The notes below the pieces were generated by a model. The model was not told the origin of the DNA. It did no database searches and was given only the letters and a program-made list of their open reading frames with translations. Position numbers and translations under genes: made by a program. Source: JBGPJO01 sp964348535 (lineage in GTDB: Bacteria > Patescibacteriota > Minisyncoccia > Phycocordibacterales > JAKFXT01). Taken from it: a stretch of 18,545 nt of DNA. The DNA lies in the NCBI GenBank assembly GCA_964348535.1, contig CAYGDB010000011.1, forward strand, positions 1 through 18,545, read 5' to 3'. Positions 14,835 to 18,545 of the stretch are shown here, piece by piece (the first letter of the stretch is position 1; the number at the start of each line of letters is the position of its first letter).

Positions 14835-15652
14835 TATTTCATGGCGGAAAGAAGATTCCTAAAAAGAATAGCCACGGTAATAGGCCCAACACCGCCCGGA
14901 ACCGGGGTAAAAAGGACCGCCCTTTCTTCACAAGAAGGGTCAATATCGCCGAGCATTCTACCTGCCTCTTCGCTTGTGCCGGCGTCAATAAGAACAACTC
15001 CGTCTTTTATCATATCGGGTTTTATGAAATGAGGCCTACCGACTCCACTTATAATAATATCAGCTGAAAAAAACGCGGGGGCGGAGACGGAATTTTCCGT
15101 GCCCTTGGTTATGACAATCGGCTCTACGCCCTGAAGACGGAGCCATGCCGCCACTGGCTTTCCCACAAGAGCGCCGTTTCCAACAACAACTATTTTTTTA
15201 TCTTTCAAAATTACTTTATGTTTGGAAAAAATTTCCGCCACCGCCCCGACTGTCGGAGGCAGAAACTTGCTTTTGCCATCGGCAAAAGCCTCAAAAGCGA
15301 TTTTAGATAAAACATCAACATCCTTTGAGGGTAAAACGGAATTCAAAACCTCATCCGAATCAATGGCCGAAGACAAAGGCAACTGAACTATAATCCCATC
15401 TATACTTTTATCCAAAGAAATGTCTGAAACAATCTGAATCATATCCGGCGTCGTTGGATTAGGAAGATGGAATACTTTCGTCAACACTCCGAGCCTATCG
15501 GCCGTGGCCTGTTTAATCTTTATAAAATTTTCAATAACCGAATTTGAACCGGCGTAAACAATGGCAAGTGTCGGCTTCTTGCCAAGTTGAGCAATCTTTA
15601 AGCCAAGCTCGGCTATTATGGTTTCAGCGATTTTTTTACCATCAACACGCAT
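14834..15652 (-). CDS. folD: Bifunctional methylene-THF dehydrogenase/cyclohydrolase FolD
   Basis: 272 residues, slightly shorter than the usual 280-290. FolD interconverts methylene-, methenyl- and 10-formyl-tetrahydrofolate with NADP, feeding purine and fMet synthesis. Present are GIIVQLPLSS, SKDVDVLS (usually KDVDG), the Rossmann turn VVVGNGALVGKPVAAWL, IIISGVGRPHFI, DAGTSEEAGRMLGDID and the signature TPVPGGVGPITVAILFRN. The catalytic lysine is in FIKIK; the tyrosine four residues earlier in E. coli (Y-x3-K) is Phe here. The ATG has a good SD (GGAG with a 4-nt gap). The stop codon TAG overlaps tRNA-Leu by one base. It is the first gene of the cell-wall run seen here. Confidence 0.95.
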   Translation of the reverse strand: MRVDGKKIAETIIAELGLKIAQLGKKPTLAIVYAGSNSVIENFIKIKQATADRLGVLTKVFHLPNPTTPDMIQIVSDISLDKSIDGIIVQLPLSSAIDSDEVLNSVLPSKDVDVLSKIAFEAFADGKSKFLPPTVGAVAEIFSKHKVILKDKKIVVVGNGALVGKPVAAWLRLQGVEPIVITKGTENSVSAPAFFSADIIISGVGRPHFIKPDMIKDGVVLIDAGTSEEAGRMLGDIDPSCEERAVLFTPVPGGVGPITVAILFRNLLSAMK

Positions 15653-15688
15653 AGTTCTCCATGCTAACAGAAAAACAACAAAAAGGAA

Positions 15689-15964
15689 TTAAAGAGGGAC
15701 AAAATTTAAAAGGTCAAAAAGAAAAGTCAGGACAGCCACTATTCCCATAACCACAGTTAACAAAAGTATATATTTTTGAAGAGAAACGTTCGTGCTTTCC
15801 AATTTATCATTTTGAATTCTTAATTTTTCCGTAACATCAATCAAAGCCACGATGGCTTTAATTGTATATTCTTGAAGCATCACAACTTTTTTGTCATGAG
15901 GAATATCAGACGGTTCAAGAGAGTCTATTTTGGCCAATATTTCCTCAAAGTTATGATGTTTCAT
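15689..15964 (-). CDS. Unknown small membrane protein, coiled coil plus one helix
   Basis: 91 residues. The N-terminal part is soluble and acidic (MKHHNFEEILAKIDSLEPS), followed by a helical stretch with possible coiled coil (about 28-62; VTEKLRIQNDKLESTNVSLQ) and one long hydrophobic segment (about 64-88; ILLLTVVMGIVAVLTFLFDL) at the C-terminus. It resembles a tail-anchored protein with its head in the cytoplasm. I recognise no family. It begins 25 bp downstream of the tRNA-derived repeat array and ends 36 bp before folD. The leader has only a weak AAGAAG, so its start is less secure. Confidence 0.6.
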   Translation of the reverse strand: MKHHNFEEILAKIDSLEPSDIPHDKKVVMLQEYTIKAIVALIDVTEKLRIQNDKLESTNVSLQKYILLLTVVMGIVAVLTFLFDLLNFVPL

Positions 15965-15987
15965 TTGCTTCTTTATAATAACACGAA

Positions 15988-16256
15988 TGTGCGAGCGGAA
16001 GGTCTCTCCTCTTACAGAGGCAGTGCAGGTTTCGCATCGCTCCGCGATATGCTCAACCTTTTCGATCCCTTCACACGGGCAAAGTAGTTTGCCCGCTCGC
16101 TCGCCCCTTACTTCGTTCGGTGCGAGCGGAAGGGATCAAACCTTACAGGTTCAGTACCCCGATTGGATTTTTTATACGTTCAGAAACTTTAAAAAATACT
16201 CAATCGGGCTTCGATCCCTTCACGCAAGCTCCCCCGGAGCTTGCTCGCTCTTTGGT
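15988..16256. repeat. Tandem array of tRNA-Ile 3'-end copies with palindromic inserts
   Basis: Copies of the tRNA-Ile 3' end (plus strand TGCGAGCGGAAGG) occur at 15990 and 16121 and again in the true tRNA at 16256, at spacings of 131 and 135 bp. The 16119-16144 copy matches the tRNA copy at 25 of 26 positions, including the encoded CCA. Each unit also has TTCGATCCCTTCAC (16061 and 16210), a unit-specific hairpin (CGGGCAAA/TTTGCCCG; GCAAGCTCC/GGAGCTTGC) and GCTCGCTC. No coding potential is apparent. The stretch looks like serial insertion at a tRNA 3' end. Confidence 0.75.
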
Positions 16257-16327
16257 GCGAGCGGAAGGGATCGAACCTTCGACCTTTCCCTTATCAGAGG
16301 AATGCTCTACCACTGAGCTACGCTCGC
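16253..16327 (-). tRNA. tRNA-Ile(GAT), CCA encoded
   Basis: 75 nt with encoded CCA. The acceptor stem GCGAGCG pairs with CGCTCGC; the D arm is GCTC/GAGC; the anticodon arm TTCCT-CTGATAA-GGGAA gives anticodon GAT; the T arm GAAGG-TTCGATC-CCTTC is intact. tRNA-Ile(GAT) is the classical spacer tRNA of rrn operons. Here it lies about 1 kb downstream of the 16S gene on the same strand. Confidence 0.95.
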
Positions 16328-16331
16328 AAGT

Positions 16332-16360
16332 AAGCGGGTCAAAAGACCCGCTTTTATCTT
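16332..16360 (+). terminator. Strong hairpin with T-rich tail on the plus strand
   Basis: Nine-bp perfect stem AAGCGGGTC/GACCCGCTT with loop AAAA, followed on plus by TTATCTTTTT. No plus-strand gene precedes it, so it may block antisense transcription entering the small-gene region. On minus it directly follows the stop of the 66-aa gene but lacks a T-run. Confidence 0.5.
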
Positions 16361-16554
16361 TTTAAAAACCACCCACAATTGAATTCAAAAGTGAGAAGAT
16401 ATTTTAAAAAGAAAAAATGTAAAAAGAACTTCGGAAGCAAACTGTTCGGATAAGTTACGCGCAACAAAGGCCTATGAAATGGGCGACTGGTTATTATCAA
16501 ACGATGAAGCTCAAAAGGTCCAAACTGGACTGAATCCCACTGTTTTCTTACCAT
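16354..16554 (-). CDS. Unknown 66-aa basic/hydrophobic protein
   Basis: The start is fixed by a textbook SD (AAGGAGG, 16560-16566) 5 nt before ATG 16554. The product begins MVRKQWDSVQFGPFELHRL, continues with a basic middle (SRPFHRPLLRV) and ends with an aromatic/hydrophobic segment (about 40-60) and a basic tip. The hydrophobic part could be one membrane helix. No family is recognised. A possible extended -10 (TGCTATATT, minus; hexamer at 16582-16587) lies upstream. The gene diverges from the 68-aa gene at 16696. Coding status rests mainly on the SD and position. Confidence 0.5.
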   Translation of the reverse strand: MVRKQWDSVQFGPFELHRLIITSRPFHRPLLRVTYPNSLLPKFFLHFFFLKYLLTFEFNCGWFLKR

Positions 16555-16615
16555 TGAATCCTCCTTCAATTCACTTCGAGCAATATAGCAAGAAATAAGA
16601 AAATCGCCACCCCTC

Positions 16616-16644
16616 TTAACAAATCTTTAAAAATGGTTTAATAT
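16616..16644 (+). promoter_or_regulatory. Candidate sigma70 promoter for the 68-aa gene
   Basis: TTAACA (16616-16621), a 17-bp spacer and TAATAT (16639-16644). The start point would fall near 16651, giving a leader of about 45 nt. Confidence 0.35.
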
Positions 16645-16695
16645 CCAAAACTGGAAACCTAAGTTCACTCAACAACAACAACGGAGCTAGAATAA

Positions 16696-16902
16696 ATGAG
16701 TTGCTTCAATAACGGAAGACGCGTGGGTGGTAAAGGCGGATTAAGAGAAAGTAAGAAACGAGCCGAAATACAAGACTCGCGCGACCAAGAAAAAATCAAC
16801 GCGAATAAACTGACTTCCGAAGTCAAGAAAAAGATTGCTCTCCAACAAAAAAGAAATCGTGCTCGACTGAAAAGAATGTTCTCCGAAAGTAAAGGAGTTT
16901 AA
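16696..16902 (+). CDS. Unknown 68-aa highly basic protein
   Basis: 68 residues, one of only three plus-strand genes in the window. It starts MSCFNNGRRVGGKGGLRESK and is rich in Lys, Arg and Gln throughout, with a helical basic end (VKKKIALQQKRNRARLKRMF). The composition suggests nucleic-acid or ribosome binding (inference); it does not match bS21 or another ribosomal protein I can recognise. GGAG lies 9 nt before the ATG, and a sigma70-like promoter lies upstream. A perfect 12-bp terminator stem follows 42 bp after the stop. Confidence 0.6.
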   Translation: MSCFNNGRRVGGKGGLRESKKRAEIQDSRDQEKINANKLTSEVKKKIALQQKRNRARLKRMFSESKGV

Positions 16903-16944
16903 ATTTTCTTAAGTTTAAACTCGGAAACACAGATACAAAAGCAG

Positions 16945-16972
16945 AAAGACCCGAACTTCCGTTCGGGTCTTT
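16945..16972. terminator. Bidirectional terminator between convergent small genes
   Basis: Perfect 12-bp stem AAAGACCCGAAC/GTTCGGGTCTTT with loop TTCC. It serves the plus-strand 68-aa gene and, from the other side, the minus-strand 33-aa gene ending at 16986. T-runs are short on both sides. Confidence 0.75.
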
Positions 16973-16985
16973 AATTATGTTTGCG

Positions 16986-17087
16986 TCATCCAAACACAGC
17001 GACGCAAAGCCATCCAATATAAAACAATGCCACCAAAGATACTAAACCGACGGCATCTTTGATTATTTCCATTGTATCGGGATTCAT
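16986..17087 (-). CDS. 33-aa single-helix membrane peptide
   Basis: A very short gene with full expression signals. ATG 17087 is preceded by GGAGGG (17092-17097) with a 4-nt gap, and by a near-consensus promoter (17120-17147). The product starts MNPDTMEIIKDAVG, then has one hydrophobic helix (about 14-32, LVSLVALFYIGWLCVAVF) and stops at TGA after Gly. It resembles small inner-membrane peptides that modulate larger complexes, or type I toxin-like peptides; the sequence shows no antitoxin RNA. The gene sits directly downstream of the 16S rRNA terminator region and converges on the 68-aa gene. Confidence 0.65.
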   Translation of the reverse strand: MNPDTMEIIKDAVGLVSLVALFYIGWLCVAVFG

Positions 17088-17119
17088 ACTACCCTCCATG
17101 ATTGTTTCATCTACTTTTA

Positions 17120-17147
17120 ATTATATCACCAAAAATTTCAAAGTCAA
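17120..17147 (-). promoter_or_regulatory. Near-consensus extended -10 sigma70 promoter
   Basis: Minus strand TTGACT (17142-17147), a 16-bp spacer and TGATATAAT with the hexamer TATAAT at 17120-17125. It drives the 33-aa gene with a leader of about 26 nt. The -35 box lies inside one arm of the large palindrome. Confidence 0.75.
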
Positions 17148-17192
17148 GCACTAAAAAACGCCTTATTTTAAGGCGTTTTTTAGTGCTTGACT
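17142..17192. terminator. 24-bp perfect palindrome containing a bidirectional terminator
   Basis: Arms 17142-17165 and 17169-17192 are exact reverse complements around TTT. The inner part (AAAAAACGCCTTA/TAAGGCGTTTTTT) is an intrinsic terminator in both directions. The outer part (AGTCAAGCACT/AGTGCTTGACT) is an extra stem. It lies about 170 bp after the 16S 3' end and probably terminates the rRNA transcript. Confidence 0.8.
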
Positions 17193-17359
17193 CCAATTTA
17201 TGGAGAAAAACCATCCTCTCTTTTGTTCCGTTCTATCGAGCTTTCTCGATAGTCAAATCGCTTTTAGGGTATTCGATTATAACCCTCCGTGTTTTGCTTG
17301 TGACAAAATTTGGAATCGACTCGGTCAGTCCTTTAGGCCGAAGCCCAAGAGACGTTTAT
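17193..17359 (-). other. 16S rRNA 3' trailer, non-coding, structured
   Basis: 167 bp between the 16S end and the terminator palindrome. On minus it contains a UUCG-capped hairpin (17333-17348) and an 8-bp perfect hairpin CTATCGAG/CTCGATAG (17233-17252). It has no convincing gene and no 23S, 5S or tRNA. It presumably holds processing sites for the 16S 3' end. Confidence 0.5.
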
Positions 17360-17488
17360 TTTTGAAATATTCCACGAGCAGCTTCCGCTACCCGTGCCTT
17401 GTTACGACTTAGTCCTTGTTACCAAATTTACCGTGGGTCTGCATACGCAGAACTTCGGGTACTCCTGGCTCCCCTGACTTGACGGGCG
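17360..17488 (-). rRNA. rrs: 16S rRNA, 3' exon (about E. coli 1400 to 3' end)
   Basis: Begins CGCCCGTCAAGTCAGGGG (E. coli 1400 onward, with C1402 and the 1404-1407 decoding bases intact), continues through a shortened h44 and GTAACAAGG. Helix 45 (17373-17396) is a 10-bp stem capped by GGAA. Most stem bases differ from E. coli but all pairs are kept, which marks a real rRNA. After GTGGA the expected TCACCTCC is replaced by ATATTTC. The 3' boundary at 17360 is set by analogy only. Confidence 0.85.
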
Positions 17489-18331
17489 AATGTGATTTTT
17501 GGAACATTTCACGTTCCCACGTAGCGAGCGGATTTCCCGCACTACGCGAGTCCAACAGTCTTTTTATTCATATGCGATTTCAATTCGTAAATATTCTCAA
17601 GACCTTTAGGAGTCAGATGCATACGCCTATTTACAAGCTCTGCAATCTGACAAAAAATCTTGAAACTTTTTTGTTTAGATACGCTTTGCAGATGATATTT
17701 TTGAAAAAATGGAATAATCTTTTCAAAAATATCCTTCTGAGAACTAACTGTGTATCTGTAACACTGGGTGTGATTAGCGCGTTTTTCTTTTTGAAAGTAA
17801 ACCGCTCCACAATCTAAAGTATTACGTATTTTTTCAAGCAAGGGCTTGTCTTTCTCTTGCATTTTTATATGAAAATGCAATTGAATTCTAAATCCGGCTC
17901 TATACAGAGAAGATTTTCCTAAATTAACATAGAAACAACCTTCTCCATCAGTCAGTCCAACAACATACTCATTAGAAACTGTCGGTTTTGTCCTTCCCAT
18001 TCATCAATTATAACATTAACTTGACGGATGGTACTACGACGCAGCTGACTTCTCGTATGCATAAATTTCCATTAACATACGAGATCTCCCACGGGTCACG
18101 CATAATTCTATTCCACACATCCCATAAGGCCTTTCTAGATATCTTCCCTATCCTCACCGCGTTTATGATAGGTCGATATGGCTGTTTTTTACGGGCTGTG
18201 TTTTGCCTAGAGGTCCTTCAGTCCATTCCTCGCGAAATTGGACCTACCTTTTGACTACTCTCTTTTCTGCTACGACAAAGAGGAGTGGATTTTAACCACT
18301 TAGAATTATGCGCTGCCGGGCGCATTTATTT
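17489..18331 (-). other. 843-nt insertion (intron) in 16S rRNA at E. coli 1399/1400
   Basis: Joining TTGTACTCAC (ending 18332) to CGCCCGTC (starting 17488) rebuilds the universal 16S sequence, so the segment between is extra. Its 5' 331 nt are non-coding and structured: hairpins at 18308-18325 (ATGCGC/GCGCAT) and 18051-18084 (TCTCGTATG/CATACGAGA), plus others. The 3' part encodes a LAGLIDADG protein, followed by 53 nt with two hairpins. The ends do not show the U-before/G-at-end signature of a standard group I intron at this boundary, and no group II 5' GTGYG start is seen. The class is therefore unassigned. Confidence 0.85.
17542..18000 (-). CDS. LAGLIDADG homing endonuclease in the 16S insertion
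   Basis: 152 residues with a single LAGLIDADG helix, YVVGLTDGEGCFYV (about 12-25), whose GLTDGEG includes the metal-binding acidic residue. FRIQLHFHIKMQEKDKPLLE follows, with a CGAVYF strand and CYRYTVSSQKDIFEKIIPFF, typical of the LAGLIDADG_1 family. One motif means it should work as a homodimer, cutting an uninterrupted 16S gene at a site spanning the 1399/1400 junction to spread the insertion; it may also help RNA splicing (known of the family). ATG 18000 has no SD. The reading frame is intact, so the element is probably recent or still active. The gene ends 53 nt before the 3' exon. Confidence 0.9.
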   Translation of the reverse strand: MGRTKPTVSNEYVVGLTDGEGCFYVNLGKSSLYRAGFRIQLHFHIKMQEKDKPLLEKIRNTLDCGAVYFQKEKRANHTQCYRYTVSSQKDIFEKIIPFFQKYHLQSVSKQKSFKIFCQIAELVNRRMHLTPKGLENIYELKSHMNKKTVGLA

Positions 18332-18545
18332 GTGAGTACAAGACTTGAGAACGTATTCACCGCGGTATAGCTGACCCGCGATTACTAGCAATTCCGGCTT
18401 CATGAGGTCGAGTTGCAGACCTCAATCCGAACTGGCGCCACCTTTTACGATTTGCTCAGGGTTACCCCATTGCGTCCTGTTGTAATGGCGATTGTATTAT
18501 GTGTGTAGCCCAGGGTATCAGAGGGACATGCTGACCTGGCGTCAT
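18332..18545 (-). rRNA. rrs: 16S rRNA, 5' exon part (about E. coli 1190-1399), cut by window end
   Basis: Contains the recognisable 16S stretches ATGACGCCAGGTCAGCATG, GGGCTACACAC, GTCTGCAACTCGACCTCATG, GGAATTGCTAGTAATCGC and GGTGAATACGTTCTCAAG, and ends TTGTACTCAC. The last stretch differs from the near-universal TTGTACACAC by A1396 to T. The 5' two thirds of the gene lie beyond the window. Confidence 0.95.

Noticed and set aside
15987..16365. Plus-strand open frames across the tRNA-Ile region (products with GASGRDRTF or VRAEGIEPS)
   Set aside because: They are antisense translations of the tRNA and its repeated 3' ends; such products are well-known annotation artefacts and the repeats explain the open frames.
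17102..17365. Plus-strand 87-codon frame over the 16S trailer
   Set aside because: It runs through the 24-bp terminator palindrome and rRNA trailer, has no SD, and has no family-like sequence.
17489..18331. Firm group I or group II intron assignment
   Set aside because: Core motifs could not be identified by eye; some segments loosely resemble group I elements, but not enough to name the class.
1..18545. CRISPR array, prophage or insertion sequence with transposase
   Set aside because: No regularly spaced identical repeats, integrase, transposase or phage structural genes were seen.

Overview
The window reads as part of a chromosome of an ultra-small, host-dependent bacterium of the Candidate Phyla Radiation (Patescibacteria, most likely Parcubacteria-like). 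This is inferred from the 16S rRNA gene being split by an insertion with a homing-endonuclease gene, the dense minus-strand gene packing with 1-20 bp gaps, the cell-surface set (lamin-tail/PKD protein, DUF218 proteins, TraG/HerA-like ATPase without a membrane anchor) and the frequent absence of Shine-Dalgarno (SD) sequences. No exact taxon can be fixed from sequence reading alone.

Layout. (1) 230-1871, plus strand: a short GT4-type glycosyltransferase N-domain and an overlapping APH-like kinase. (2) 1863-7958, minus strand: a GT4 glycosyltransferase, a DUF218-like protein, an NAD-dependent sugar epimerase, a secreted lamin-tail/PKD surface protein and a VirD4/TraG-like ATPase. A 16-bp perfect inverted repeat sits just upstream of the ATPase. 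(3) 8095-9843, minus: a 56-aa zinc-knuckle protein with its own terminator, a membrane-anchored putative glycoside hydrolase and a small membrane protein. (4) 9816-11229, minus: an unknown 99-aa protein with a terminator, rsmI and an ArsR-type regulator. One 12-bp palindrome occurs at exactly the same distance before both the regulator and rsmI. (5) 11418-15652, minus: peptidoglycan/one-carbon run murC - DUF218 - murD - tRNA-Leu - folD, with the tRNA overlapping the folD stop codon by one base. (6) 15689-16327: a small membrane protein, a tRNA-Ile gene and a tandem array built from copies of its 3' end. (7) 16354-17192: three very small genes (66, 68 and 33 codons; one plus, two minus) with strong SDs, a bidirectional terminator, and a 24-bp perfect palindrome joined to a near-consensus promoter. 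(8) 17360-18545, minus: the 3' third of a 16S rRNA gene, split between E. coli positions 1399 and 1400 by an 843-nt insertion encoding a LAGLIDADG protein. The gene ends without a recognisable anti-Shine-Dalgarno sequence.

How the parts fit. The left half makes and decorates envelope glycans and surface proteins; the centre builds peptidoglycan precursors (MurC, MurD). RsmI methylates 16S C1402, and the 16S gene in this same window is interrupted two bases before that nucleotide. No 23S or 5S gene follows the 16S gene here; a terminator-like palindrome and small genes follow instead, with tRNA-Ile about 1 kb further on, so the classical rrn operon looks broken up. The most interesting signals are the 16S decoding-site insertion, the altered 16S 3' end, the duplicated palindromic leader of arsR and rsmI, and the tRNA-3'-end repeat array.
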